A DNA stretch of 64,000 nt from Anabaena azotica FACHB-119 (lineage in GTDB: Bacteria; Cyanobacteriota; Cyanobacteriia; Cyanobacteriales; Nostocaceae). Position numbers and translations under genes: made by a program. This document shows, one piece after another, positions 1 through 9,036 of this stretch; the stretch's first letter is position 1, and each line of letters starts with the position of its first letter. The stretch lies in assembly GCF_014697625.1 (NCBI RefSeq), contig NZ_JACJSG010000035.1, positions 23,885-87,884 on the forward strand. The letters run 5' to 3'. Under the pieces are notes generated by a model. The model was not told the DNA's origin. It did no database searches and worked only from the letters and a program-made list of their open reading frames with translations.

Positions 1-374
1 CTCAGCAGTCCACCTGCCAGGAAGGCACGGTATATTCTCGCCATGTTTGATCGGGGTAGTGCTTATTTATTAGAAATAATGCCTATCCGTAATCACAATA
101 GCTGAATTGCTAATCACCCAGGGTTAAGGAAATTCAGTTATATGGTTAATTTAAAGTTAAAAATTGGGGTAGTCAGTAGTCCATTGCGGAGCATGGCTAA
201 GAGGTGCGTAACAACATCCTTTTAGAACTTCTGTGCTGCAACCAGGGGAGATATCAACTCTAGGGTTAATATTTCTTTATAACCCCAGAAAGAGGTAGAC
301 AATGTTACTCGTGTGGAAACTTAGATATTAAAGGTGGAAAAATTCACACCTTTGCTTTAGTCACTGAAGGTTCC
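1..374. other. intergenic, left edge
   Basis: No open frame with recognisable coding character begins or ends here. The stretch is moderately AT-rich and contains none of the heptamer repeats common elsewhere in the window. It presumably holds the promoter of the gene starting at 375, but no -10/-35 pair stands out. Confidence 0.4.
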
Positions 375-1478
375 ATGCAAAGCAATTTAGTCATGTTCCC
401 AATTGTTGAGCTGGCAAGGCAGAGTCAGCCGGTAAAGAAAAAAAATGTTACTGAATACGACCGTGTTGAGCAGCAATTTTTATTACTTTTGGCTACTGAA
501 GATTTAGATAATAATTTAGATCAACAAGCTGCTATTGTTAATAATTTTGCAGAGGCGGTTTCCACTGCAATTGCTGCTGCTTATGCAGCTGATAGCGATG
601 AGTTAGCGCATCGGTTTTTGCAACGGATACTCTATCGGATTAATCGGCTGAATTTGTTTTGGTATGATGATTTGCAGCATTATACTAATGAGCGATCGCT
701 TTATTTATCCTCCTGCCGTAATCACATTGAGGCGGCTTGGCAAAAGTGGGAACTTGCACAAGTTAATGTTGCAGCACTACAAAAATTAGATGTTAAACAA
801 GCTTTAATTGACCGTGCTAAGGCTGATTTAGACCCGCCATTGTCAGCAGCTAGTCGTTATATCCGCGAAGAAATGAGCGAAACTGGCTACCGTCATTTGT
901 TGGCGATCGGTTCTTTTGATGGCTTGGTGGAAGGTAGTCGTCTTTCCCGCATTTTGGGCGGTACTGCAAATGAGGTGCAGTGTACCTTGGTACGGGTACT
1001 GTTGGAAGAATATGGGAATGGGCGTTTATCCCGCAAGCACTCGACATTTTTCGCGCAGATGTTGGCTGAGTTTGGGATGAATACGGAACCGGAGGGATAC
1101 TTTGATTTAGTTCCCTGGGAAGTTTTAGCTTGTGCGAACCATAACTTCTTGCTGACAGAACGCAGACGTTATTACTTGCGTTACAGTGGCGGGTTGACAT
1201 ACTTTGAAGTGGCTGGGCCTGCGGCTTATCGCAATTATCTTGCAGCAGCGCAAAGATTAGGATTATCGAATGCGGCGATGGGTTATTGGGAATTGCATAT
1301 CAAGGAAGATGAACGCCACGGACGTTGGATGTTGGATGACGTGGCTTTACCTTTGGCGGAACGTTACCCCAATGAGGCGTGGGAGTTAGTTTTGGGGTAC
1401 GACCAAGAGAAATTGATGGGCGATCGCGCGGCTGAAGCTGTTGTCCGTTCCATCCGTCAAGCCGAAGCAGTTAATTAA
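375..1478 (+). CDS. heme-oxygenase-like diiron (iron-containing redox enzyme) family protein
   Basis: A 367-residue, mostly helical protein. Glu211/Glu212 with His222 (EEYG...RKH) and the C-terminal block around 308-321 (HIKEDERHGRWMLDD, giving His308, Glu311/313, His315, Asp321) match the spaced E/H/E/H/D ligands of heme-oxygenase-like diiron oxidases and oxygenases. Known members of that fold oxidise small amines, amino acids or fatty acids. The substrate here cannot be read from the sequence. The N-terminal 100 residues are less conserved-looking. The next gene is a methyltransferase 119 bp downstream on the same strand, so a small two-gene unit is possible. The family call is fairly secure; the reaction is unknown. 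Confidence 0.7.
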   Translation: MQSNLVMFPIVELARQSQPVKKKNVTEYDRVEQQFLLLLATEDLDNNLDQQAAIVNNFAEAVSTAIAAAYAADSDELAHRFLQRILYRINRLNLFWYDDLQHYTNERSLYLSSCRNHIEAAWQKWELAQVNVAALQKLDVKQALIDRAKADLDPPLSAASRYIREEMSETGYRHLLAIGSFDGLVEGSRLSRILGGTANEVQCTLVRVLLEEYGNGRLSRKHSTFFAQMLAEFGMNTEPEGYFDLVPWEVLACANHNFLLTERRRYYLRYSGGLTYFEVAGPAAYRNYLAAAQRLGLSNAAMGYWELHIKEDERHGRWMLDDVALPLAERYPNEAWELVLGYDQEKLMGDRAAEAVVRSIRQAEAVN

Positions 1479-1597
1479 GAGTTTTCTTATCTTGTCCTAA
1501 TCACATCATTTCTTTAGTGGTAATCCATCACTAAGGGAAGATTTTTTGTCTAAATTTTCTGCAAACTAACTAAACATTAAGGTTAAAGTTAAATCTC

Positions 1598-2290
1598 ATG
1601 AAAGACATCTTCTTTTGTCCTGAAGAATCTAATTTCTACTCAAATTGTCTAGAGAATTTCATTTTGAGAAATTGTGATGATGCCGATTCCATTGTCGAAT
1701 TTGGTTCAGGGGATGGTAGTCCTGTAATTAATTCATTACTCAGGAATAAATTTGATGGTTTAATACATGGCTTTGAGTTAAATACTTCTGCCTGGAAAGC
1801 AGCAAATTTAACAATTGATGAATATCATCTCACAGATAAATATGTAGTAAATAATTCATGTTTATTTGAGTCTTATACACCCAATGCTAACTATCTCATT
1901 GCTAATCCTCCATATTTACCAGCACCAGATGATGAAATTTATATGCCCTTATTATTTGGCGGTGAAGATGGTGCAACTATTACCAATGAGCTTTTATCTT
2001 TAGGCTACGAAAATGTCTTACTTTTAGTTTCCAGTTTCTCTAATCCTCTAAGTACCATTGAACAAGCACAGGAACATGGATATAACATTAGTAATTTCGT
2101 AATTCTCCCGTTAAAGTTTGGTTACTATAGCTCAGAACCAAAAGTAAAAAACCATATAGAAGAATTGCGAAAACATAACATGGCATTCTATTCTGGAGAC
2201 TATTATTTCTTAGCTGGTGTTCTATTTCAACAAGACAAATCTACAGTTGATTTGTCTAAAGAGTTAACCCAAGTTATGACCAGTTTGTAA
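1598..2290 (+). CDS. SAM-dependent methyltransferase (HemK/N6-type NPPY motif)
   Basis: A 230-residue class I methyltransferase fold. The glycine-rich SAM loop is VEFGSGDGSP near residue 35, and the motif IV signature IANPPYLPAP near 102 is typical of enzymes that methylate planar amide or exocyclic nitrogens in protein glutamine, adenine or small molecules. It lacks the N-terminal helical domain of PrmC/HemK, so it is not a release-factor methylase proper. The gene is AT-rich compared with its neighbours. The target is unknown; a small-molecule or peptide substrate shared with the upstream diiron enzyme is only a guess. Confidence 0.65.
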   Translation: MKDIFFCPEESNFYSNCLENFILRNCDDADSIVEFGSGDGSPVINSLLRNKFDGLIHGFELNTSAWKAANLTIDEYHLTDKYVVNNSCLFESYTPNANYLIANPPYLPAPDDEIYMPLLFGGEDGATITNELLSLGYENVLLLVSSFSNPLSTIEQAQEHGYNISNFVILPLKFGYYSSEPKVKNHIEELRKHNMAFYSGDYYFLAGVLFQQDKSTVDLSKELTQVMTSL

Positions 2291-2797
2291 GATAAGCTGA
2301 AAATCACTGAGGAAAAATGATGGTGGTCGAAGCGTTTACCCATGTGCCGACCAAAATTTGGTAAACCGAAGATAGCAAGTTGATTAAAAAATGATACAAT
2401 CTTACACTAACTTGATCAGTTAACTGGGCGATCGCCTAACTCTCAAGAAACATAGGCTACAGAAAGAAGAACATAGGGAATAGTTGTGTTTCTTCTATAT
2501 TTTGCGGGAGCGTTCATCGCGCCCGTGGTAGGCTACCGGCTTCTTATTGACCAAATAACGGGCTGAAAAGCTAATTATATCGTAGGGTGGGCATTGCCCA
2601 CCAAGTAGTTATTGAGAAGGTGCAAGATTTGAGCTAAGATGGGGCATATTTTATCGCCTTTGTTAGGGTAAGCTGATGATCAATTATTACAGTTTAAATA
2701 ATTGATACATAAATGACGTTATTGATAGGTATTTTGAGGGTATACTAACTTATTCCGCATCTCCTATTCCTTCTTAAGGGCAAAGTTAGACTCTCTC
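2291..2797. other. intergenic region with a dispersed hairpin repeat
   Basis: This 507-bp gap holds one HIP1-type GCGATCGC site at about 2429, a GC-rich stretch at about 2503-2545, and one copy of the dispersed palindrome at 2586-2602 listed separately. No gene is visible. The right end should carry the promoter of the GH10-like gene. Confidence 0.45.
2586..2602. repeat. dispersed hairpin repeat, copy 1
   Basis: GGTGGGCATTGCCCACC forms an 8-bp stem around a single T. Copies recur at 7514-7530 and 29904-29920. Copies 1 and 2 also share the downstream words TTATTGAGAAGGT and CAAGAT, so the mobile unit is about 50 bp long. Confidence 0.75.
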
Positions 2798-4072
2798 ATG
2801 AATCGGTTGGCAAAACTGTTTTTTTCTTTCCTGCTGTTTGTGCTACTACTATTGTATCTAACAGGATTATCTATCCCTTCATTTTCCAACTATGAACAAA
2901 AAAGCAGTGTACCAGCTACAACAGAAATTCGTGGAGTTTGGCTAACTAATGTTGCTAGTGGTGTACTATTTGTACCTTGGGGGATTAATCGCGCCATTGA
3001 GCAATTATCTGCGCTTAACTTTAATACAATTTACCCTGTAGTTTGGAATCGCGGTTATACCTTTTACAAAAGTGCTAAAGCTAAATCTGTGATAGGTGTT
3101 GATACCCAACCTCTGCTAAATTTCATGCAAGGCGGACAAGATGTTTTAGCCAAGTTAATTAAACTTGCCAAACCGAAAAAAATAAGTGTGATTCCTTGGT
3201 TTGAGTATGGTTTTATGTCTCCACCAGATTCAATGATAGCCAAGCTTCATCCTGAGTGGTTAACAAATGGTCAGAATGGTGTCATATCTATTAGCGAAAT
3301 GCTACCAGAAGAAAGTGACAATGACCCAACAAATAAGCTAGTTTGGCTCAATCCTTTGCATCCAGAAGTTCAGCAATTCATTCTATCACTGATTACAGAA
3401 GTTGTCAGAAATTATGATGTTCAAGGCATTCAATTTGATGACCATTTCGGGATGCCAGTACAGTTTGGCTATGACCCATACAGTATAGAATTGTATCAAC
3501 AAGAACATCAAGGTAAAAGCCCTCCTGAAAATGTTTTTGACTCAGAATGGATGAGTTGGCGAGCTAACAAAATTACTCTTTTCATGACAAAAATCACCCA
3601 AGTTGTGAGAGAACTTAAACCGAATGCTAAGATATCTCTTTCTCCCAACTCACAATCATTTGCCTATAAATACTATTTACAGGATTGGGCAAATTGGGTA
3701 AAAAAAGGTCTAGTAGATGAGTTAATTTTGCAAGTGTATCGTCATGATATAAATAGTTTTGTGAATGAATTAGAACAGTCGGCAGTCAAGTTTGCCCGTA
3801 CTCAGATTCCCGTAGCTATTGGGATATCTACAGGAATTTTGCGAAAACCTGTTAAGATTGACCAAATCAAAAAACAAGTACAAGCTGTGCGCGATCGCTC
3901 TTTTTTTGGGATCTCTTTCTTCTATTGGGAAAGCCTGTGGGGTTACATCACCCCAGAATCACCCCCATACCGCCGAAAAGCTTTTCAAGAAATGTTCACC
4001 GCTAAAGCCGCTAGGCCGTTAGCGCCAATTAAGGTAGGCGGAAGATTAGGGGAGATGAGGGTAAAAGGTTAA
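2798..4072 (+). CDS. glycoside hydrolase-like GH10 (GHL10) family protein, membrane-anchored or secreted
   Basis: A 424-residue protein. Residues 1-27 are an uncleaved-looking hydrophobic signal/anchor (FFSFLLFVLLLLYL). The body begins with EIRGVWLTN near residue 44, the start motif of the GHL10 (DUF187) TIM-barrel family. FNTIYPVVWNRG, the acidic VQGIQFDDHFG (about residues 208-218), LSPNS and DELILQVYR follow in the usual order. These are putative glycosidases acting on envelope or extracellular polysaccharides, and the substrate is unknown. The last 20 or so residues are encoded by a low-complexity, repeat-like stretch from about 4005 and are probably a recent extension. Confidence 0.8.
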   Translation: MNRLAKLFFSFLLFVLLLLYLTGLSIPSFSNYEQKSSVPATTEIRGVWLTNVASGVLFVPWGINRAIEQLSALNFNTIYPVVWNRGYTFYKSAKAKSVIGVDTQPLLNFMQGGQDVLAKLIKLAKPKKISVIPWFEYGFMSPPDSMIAKLHPEWLTNGQNGVISISEMLPEESDNDPTNKLVWLNPLHPEVQQFILSLITEVVRNYDVQGIQFDDHFGMPVQFGYDPYSIELYQQEHQGKSPPENVFDSEWMSWRANKITLFMTKITQVVRELKPNAKISLSPNSQSFAYKYYLQDWANWVKKGLVDELILQVYRHDINSFVNELEQSAVKFARTQIPVAIGISTGILRKPVKIDQIKKQVQAVRDRSFFGISFFYWESLWGYITPESPPYRRKAFQEMFTAKAARPLAPIKVGGRLGEMRVKG

Positions 4073-4170
4073 AGGGGAAAGGGGAAAGGGAAGAATTGAA
4101 ATCCTTTACCCCTCCCCCTTTCCGCCAATCCCCAATCTCCAGTCCCCAATACCAAGTCCCCAGTCCCTCG

Positions 4171-4725
4171 ATGAAAACACCGTTGAAATTTATCTTGCTA
4201 TGGATTATCGCTACTTATGGCGGATTTTTGGGTAGTTTGTTCTGGCTGGAAATTGCTGAACAGCGAGAAATTGGCATTTTACAGGCTGCTGTTGGTGGAG
4301 TGGCGATCGCACTACCCCAAAGTTTAATCCTCAAAGAGAATATCTCTAGACTCAAGTGGGTTGCGTTCACGCTGTTAGCTTGGGTGATGATGACAGCGAT
4401 TGGTTTAGGTGCTATTGGTTGGGTTGTACCGCCTACTGCATCTGTTGTGTTACGCCTCCTCAACGGGGTTAGAGCCGGCGTTATCGGCGGTTTTGCTATC
4501 GGAATGGCGCAATGGTTAGCAATTCGTCAGCCAACCCCTTGGGCTTGGCAATGGATATTAGTTAATTCTTTAAGTTGGGCGATCGCTATCCCCATAGGTA
4601 CTACAATAGGTTTTATGTTGCGCCGCCTGACAGGTTTATTCTTAGGCGAACTCGCAGGTTTAGCTATTACTTGGCTAATAGTCGCCATCCTCACAGGTAT
4701 TAATGCTCGTAGATTATTGAAGTAG
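4171..4725 (+). CDS. polytopic membrane protein, unknown function
   Basis: 184 residues with about six hydrophobic segments (for example LKFILLWIIATYGGFLGSLF, VAFTLLAWVMMTAIGLGAIGW, LAITWLIVAILTGI). I chose the ATG at 4171 and not the upstream in-frame ATG at 4096. The intervening 25 codons translate CCCCAGT/CCCCAAT-type heptamer repeats into a meaningless Pro/Ser-rich leader, while the hydrophobic protein begins directly at 4171. No family was recognised. It follows the GH10-like gene closely on the same strand and may be co-transcribed. Confidence 0.65.
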   Translation: MKTPLKFILLWIIATYGGFLGSLFWLEIAEQREIGILQAAVGGVAIALPQSLILKENISRLKWVAFTLLAWVMMTAIGLGAIGWVVPPTASVVLRLLNGVRAGVIGGFAIGMAQWLAIRQPTPWAWQWILVNSLSWAIAIPIGTTIGFMLRRLTGLFLGELAGLAITWLIVAILTGINARRLLK

Positions 4726-5155
4726 TTGACAGTTGACAGTTATCAGTTATCAGTTATCAGTTGTTATTCTCCCCTGCTCCTCTGCTCCTCTGCTCCCTCA
4801 TCTCCCCCCAATCCCCACTAAAAGTTAAGAAATCATTACTTCATCAAGAAATATGACGTAAATTAATTTATAATTTGAATTGAATTAATTTTATGCAAAA
4901 ATCTTAAGTAAATCTTAATAATAAATTCAGTAAAATTACCGTAGCCTTCAAAGCTGTTTTAGGCTGCAACTAGCAGTATTTTTTATCATACTGCTATTAA
5001 CTTTTCTAGATTTCTGGTAAGAAATAAAGAAAGACAAAAATATTATTAGTAAAATCTAACAAAACTCCATTTTAGGCGCTAGAAAGCATTTTATACCATG
5101 AAATTCCGAGAGAAAGCGCCTAGATCAGCCAATAAAACCAGACAGGGACTCTCGC
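4726..5155. other. intergenic region with repeats and two inverted repeats
   Basis: The stretch opens with heptamers (TTGACAG, TTATCAG, CTGCTCC types, 4726-4800). AT-rich DNA follows. There are inverted repeats TAGCAGTA/TACTGCTA (4971-4978 and 4989-4996) and TAGGCGCT/AGCGCCTA (5073-5080 and 5115-5122). The second pair brackets the presumed leader of the kinase gene starting at 5156. Confidence 0.5.
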
Positions 5156-7417
5156 ATGAATACCAACCCAGTAGACTCAACAATGAAGTTGAAGGAACAG
5201 GCGCATCCGCAGATTATTTTTGGGGAAGAGGTAGATGAACAAAGTAGTGGCGAACAGTTGCTACTGAGTATGTATGATTCTGTGCAGACATCTATATTTG
5301 TGGTAGATGTACTGGAAGATGGAGATTTTCAGTATGTGGCACTCAATCCTACTCATGAACGATGGGTTGGTATTAAATCGGAAGAGTTGCGAGGCAAAAA
5401 ACCAGAGGATATTTTAACGCCAATTGATGCGGTGAAGGTACGTCAGCATTATACTGACTGTGTGCGCTTTGGCACAACTATTTCCTATGAGCAATGCTTG
5501 CAATTTCAGGGAAAAACTACTTGGTGGACTACAACTCTCACACCACTACGAGATCAGAATTCTAGAATTTATCGCTTGATTGGCACTAGTAGCAATATCA
5601 CCGCGACGAAACAGTTAGCCCAAGCCAGAGAAATTCAAGCGGAGGGCGCACAAATTCTAGCTGCGATCGCCCAAAAGGTTCACGAATCTTTAGATTTAGA
5701 CACAATTCTTGAGCAAACAACTGAAGATTTACGGCAGTGTTTAAATTGCGATCGCATCCTCATCTATAAAATTAAGTCCGAGAACAATGGGACAATTGTT
5801 GCAGAATCAACAGTATTTTCTGGTGTTTCCCTTTTGGGTAAAAGCTTCCGTGACCCTTGCTTAAACGGCAAATATCAACAAAGCCAAGGGCGATGTTGTC
5901 TGGAGATGGTTGAAGATATCTATTGCGCCAGGGTGAAATCTTGTCAAAGAGACTTCCTCGCTTCTATGGGAGTGAGGGCGAATTTAGTCGTACCAATTAG
6001 CTTACAAAAAGATTTGTGGGGGCTGTTAATTGCCCAGTATTGCGATGAACCTCATCAATGGCAGCAGATAGAAGTTGATTTAATCAAACAACTATCAAGC
6101 CAATTGAGCGTAGCTATCCAACAAACAAAACTACAACAGCAAATAAAACAACTGCAAACTAAATTAGATACTCACAAACAGGAGCAGCAAGCCCAGTTAG
6201 AAAAGCACCAACAGTTTCAAGCTCTAGTTTTACATATAACTGAAAAAATTCGTGAACGACCTAATAAAACGCAAGTTTTAGCAACAGTTATTCAAAAATT
6301 AGCAACATTATTTCACCTAGAATCTTGCTATATCGAACTTTATAACCCTGACTGCACTTGTGCTAGTGTAGTTGATGAATACCCAACCAGAAAGCCCATA
6401 TACCAAGGACTAACTAGGAAAGTTGCAGACTTAAGCGAAATATATCAGCCCCTGTTAGAAAAACAACCTTTCCAAAGCATAGAAATAGTTCCAGGTTGGC
6501 ATCCTCAGTTACTAGTCATCACACAACTAGCTTGCCCAATTTTTGATGAACAGGGTATTATTGGCAACCTATGGCTAATTCGACCAACACAACAAATGTT
6601 TGATGAGTCGGAAATCTGTCTAGTAAAAACTTTAGCAAATCATTGTGCGATCGCCATTCGCCAAGCCAGGTTAGACGCAACCAACCAAGCCAGACTACAA
6701 AAATTAGAACAACGACAAAACCTCACCAACAAATTTCTCAAACAACTGTCCCAAGAACTGCGGACACCAGTAACTAGTATTAGCCTAGCGGCGCAAACAC
6801 TGGAAACTGTTCTCTCATCCAACAATACAATAGATGAAGTCATACCGCAACTGTTGCAAATTCTCCATAACGAGTGCGGTAGAGAAAGCCAATTAATTAA
6901 CGACTTACTAACACTAACTTATCTCCAAGCCCAACCAGAACCCCCTACCCTCATTGCCATCGACCTGCAAACCTGGCTTCCTCCCATCGTGGAGTCCTTC
7001 CGCGACCTGACAAATGTTCAGCGACAGCAACTAAACTTGATTATTGAGCCTGGACTACCACGTTTAGAAACGGATATCACCGAACTAGAACGTGTCCTGA
7101 CCGAATTACTCACCCATACCTGCAAATATACTCCAGCAGGTGAAACAATTACAGTCACAGCCCAACTCACAGACAACGCTGTGCAGTTGAGTATTAGCAA
7201 TTCTGGGTTAGAAATTTCTGCCGAAATGCGATCGCGCATCTTCGAGCCATTCTATCATATATCTCACAACGACCCCTGGACACATAGCGGTACAGGCTTG
7301 GAAATGGCATTGGTCAAGAGAATGGTCAAGCACTTAGGCGGTTATATCTGCGTCGAAAGTAGCGAAGGTCAAACCACCTTCATCATCAAATTCCCCGTAT
7401 CAGAAATGGGCGGTTAG
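5156..7417 (+). CDS. PAS-GAF-GAF histidine kinase-like protein with degenerate catalytic boxes
   Basis: 753 residues: PAS (about 36-155), GAF1 (about 165-325), coiled linker, GAF2 (about 350-505), HisKA-like (about 520-590) and HATPase-like (about 600-753). GAF1 resembles cyanobacteriochrome GAFs: it has a DPCL motif (Cys235) where DXCF types carry their second cysteine, and SCQRDFL...GVRANLVVPI with Cys263 at the usual bilin-attachment position, although the following His is Gln. The kinase part is eroded. The H-box reads LSQELRTP with Gln533 in place of the phospho-acceptor His. The N-box Asn is His654. The G1 Asp is Asn682, and G2 reads GTGLEMALV. It is therefore probably a signalling pseudokinase or a partner of another kinase. 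The reading frame is intact. Confidence 0.8.
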   Translation: MNTNPVDSTMKLKEQAHPQIIFGEEVDEQSSGEQLLLSMYDSVQTSIFVVDVLEDGDFQYVALNPTHERWVGIKSEELRGKKPEDILTPIDAVKVRQHYTDCVRFGTTISYEQCLQFQGKTTWWTTTLTPLRDQNSRIYRLIGTSSNITATKQLAQAREIQAEGAQILAAIAQKVHESLDLDTILEQTTEDLRQCLNCDRILIYKIKSENNGTIVAESTVFSGVSLLGKSFRDPCLNGKYQQSQGRCCLEMVEDIYCARVKSCQRDFLASMGVRANLVVPISLQKDLWGLLIAQYCDEPHQWQQIEVDLIKQLSSQLSVAIQQTKLQQQIKQLQTKLDTHKQEQQAQLEKHQQFQALVLHITEKIRERPNKTQVLATVIQKLATLFHLESCYIELYNPDCTCASVVDEYPTRKPIYQGLTRKVADLSEIYQPLLEKQPFQSIEIVPGWHPQLLVITQLACPIFDEQGIIGNLWLIRPTQQMFDESEICLVKTLANHCAIAIRQARLDATNQARLQKLEQRQNLTNKFLKQLSQELRTPVTSISLAAQTLETVLSSNNTIDEVIPQLLQILHNECGRESQLINDLLTLTYLQAQPEPPTLIAIDLQTWLPPIVESFRDLTNVQRQQLNLIIEPGLPRLETDITELERVLTELLTHTCKYTPAGETITVTAQLTDNAVQLSISNSGLEISAEMRSRIFEPFYHISHNDPWTHSGTGLEMALVKRMVKHLGGYICVESSEGQTTFIIKFPVSEMGG

Positions 7418-7424
7418 AAACCGC
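7410..7424 (+). terminator. short hairpin overlapping the kinase stop codon
   Basis: GCGGTT (7410-7415) and AACCGC (7419-7424) form a 6-bp stem with a 3-nt loop. The TAG stop lies inside it. No T-run follows, so termination is uncertain. Confidence 0.3.
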
Positions 7425-7513
7425 ATCCACAAAGACAAAACCCCCACTTCTTGAGCTTCAGTAACCACCTGTGCGGGTTTACAACCCCATATTTTCCGTT
7501 AGTGATTTCGTAG

Positions 7514-7530
7514 GGTGGGCATTGCCCACC
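7514..7530. repeat. dispersed hairpin repeat, copy 2
   Basis: A second copy of GGTGGGCATTGCCCACC, again followed within 30 bp by TTATTGAGAAGGT and CAAGAT. It lies in the 245-bp gap between the kinase gene and the tRNA. Confidence 0.75.
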
Positions 7531-7662
7531 ATCAGCTTATTGAGAAGGTACAAGATATGAAGGTATATACTGACCAGATTGAGAGATATTTGAGAGATTG
7601 CCCACATTAGCCGGCTGAATCTTGGCAGCCTGGGGAAACTTTGCTAATATCGTAGTTAGTCT

Positions 7663-7782
<120 letters not shown>

Positions 7783-7868
7783 ATCAATAATTATCCTCCT
7801 CAAAACCCTGGATTTTTAGGCTTAAGCAGCAATCGAGTTTTGACTGAATTTAATCAAAACCCTGGTTG

Positions 7869-8195
7869 CTACTCTAGCCCTAACAGATGCGGCTGTTCCG
7901 CCAATAACTTGGCGAATTTTCGTAACTCGTCCCAAGTTCTAGCGTTGGTGTCGAGTTCTTTGTTGTGCTGGTTGGGATGACGATCGCGTTTTCTCAACTC
8001 AGTATAAGCCGCGATCGCACCGAGAATTATTTCTTTGCTATTGCCGTGTAACAAGGCTTCTCCCTTGTCTTTAGCCCTGGCATAAGCCATGACATCGGCT
8101 TTGAGTGCTACAGGGACACGGATTGTCGTGGTGTCCCCATGTTCCCAAGTGCTACCGCTAGTCCACGTAGTCGAAGTTATTCCACCCTTACCCAT
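7869..8195 (-). CDS. ribbon-helix-helix type DNA-binding protein
   Basis: 108 residues. The segment TTTIRVPVALKADVMAYARA (about residues 22-41) has the beta-strand plus helix pattern of RHH regulators common in cyanobacterial mobile elements. The C-terminal half is basic and helical. It is the leftmost gene of the element and is separated from the operon to its right by a strong terminator, so it has its own promoter. A repeated motif (TATTGCCGTGTTACAAGCC and relatives) lies just upstream of its start and again inside it, which suggests autoregulation. It could control integration/excision or partner an unseen toxin; no toxin gene is adjacent. Confidence 0.6.
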   Translation of the reverse strand: MGKGGITSTTWTSGSTWEHGDTTTIRVPVALKADVMAYARAKDKGEALLHGNSKEIILGAIAAYTELRKRDRHPNQHNKELDTNARTWDELRKFAKLLAEQPHLLGLE

Positions 8196-8207
8196 GAGAA
8201 AATCCTA

Positions 8208-8226
8208 TATTGCCGTGTTACAAGCC
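8208..8226. promoter_or_regulatory. candidate operator upstream of the RHH gene
   Basis: TATTGCCGTGTTACAAGCC lies 13 bp upstream of the start codon at 8195 (gene on the minus strand). A near copy, TATTGCCGTGTAACAAGGC, occurs at 8039-8057 inside the gene. The terminator hairpin at 8253-8293 contains the same words on the opposite strand around its loop. Binding by the RHH protein is inference. Confidence 0.45.
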
Positions 8227-8252
8227 ATTGTAGTGCAAATCTTAAATAAAGA

Positions 8253-8293
8253 AAACCCCCTTATTGCCTTGTAACACGGCAATAAGGGGGTTT
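8253..8293 (-). terminator. rho-independent terminator of the element's minus-strand operon
   Basis: AAACCCCCTTATTGCC (8253-8268) and GGCAATAAGGGGGTTT (8278-8293) form a perfect 16-bp stem with a 9-nt loop. On the minus strand it is followed by TCTTTATTT. It lies 25 bp past the stop of the last operon gene (8318). Confidence 0.85.
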
Positions 8294-8317
8294 AAATGAA
8301 TCATGAATGAAACTCAA

Positions 8318-8680
8318 CTAATACTCATCATCCCGTAGCACAAAGCCGGATTCTTTGTTGAGGAAGCCAGCAAGTTGCTTTATTAAATTACTGAGCCGTT
8401 TAAATTTATGTTCTAGTCGATTATCGAAATCGTTTATTCGATAATCGTAATGTTCCTTTTTACCCTCATACTCAGTCGTGTGGACTTTTAGCTCTTTCTC
8501 AAGAAGGTAAAGCCTATCGGCTACATTGTCCTTCAATTGATCAATCGCACTTAAAACGCTTGTTTCAACAGCTTTAATCCGAGAATTTATGCTTGCCTCT
8601 ATTTGGCCCAATCGATATACTGCACCAGCAAGCATAAAAAAGAAAGAAACAACCGTAATAGTATTGTCGTCTATTCTCAC
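8318..8680 (-). CDS. membrane-anchored coiled-coil protein, last gene of the tail-fibre-like operon
   Basis: 120 residues from GTG at 8680; an ATG frame opening exists at 8707. I prefer GTG because it overlaps the TGA stop of the upstream gene (GTGA coupling) and has AAGG about 8 nt before it. One hydrophobic segment (ITVVSFFFMLAGAVYRL) near the N-terminus is followed by long heptad-like helices (SINSRIKAVETSVLSAIDQL, VADRLYLLEKELKVHTTEYE). Small membrane coiled-coil proteins are common in phage lysis or attachment roles. Here the function is unknown. Confidence 0.55.
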   Translation of the reverse strand: MRIDDNTITVVSFFFMLAGAVYRLGQIEASINSRIKAVETSVLSAIDQLKDNVADRLYLLEKELKVHTTEYEGKKEHYDYRINDFDNRLEHKFKRLSNLIKQLAGFLNKESGFVLRDDEY

Positions 8681-9036
8681 AATGATGCCTTGGATATTCC
8701 TTCCCACACTTGAACTTTACAATTGCCAACTGGAGTGGCAAGAGTAAATTTAACTTGATAATTGATAATATTTGGAAGCATATAAATCCTCAAAACCTTA
8801 TTAGGGAGTCTTAGCCAGTTTCCTACTTCAGCTAATCCTAATTGAGTTCTAGATATCTGCGTTAGATATCCAGCGATGTTACTAGGATTGATGTTTGTAG
8901 TATCTGCTAAAACAGCAATGGTAGGGTTATTGAATTTATATTGAAAAACTCCAGTTTTGCCAATTACAGTTGTATTTACCCTTGGCATCCATAAGTAGTC
9001 TGTATTGAGGTCTTTGCGTCCTTCAGGCGGTTCCAT
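8677..9036 (-). CDS. hypothetical protein of the element operon
   Basis: 119 residues, beta-rich with many Asn, Thr and Ile, no hydrophobic segment and no recognised family. The ATG at 9036 shares its A with the TAA stop of the preceding gene, and the stop overlaps the GTG of the next. This shows translational coupling on both sides. The composition resembles virion or secreted accessory proteins, but this is weak evidence. Confidence 0.55.
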   Translation of the reverse strand: MEPPEGRKDLNTDYLWMPRVNTTVIGKTGVFQYKFNNPTIAVLADTTNINPSNIAGYLTQISRTQLGLAEVGNWLRLPNKVLRIYMLPNIINYQVKFTLATPVGNCKVQVWEGISKASL

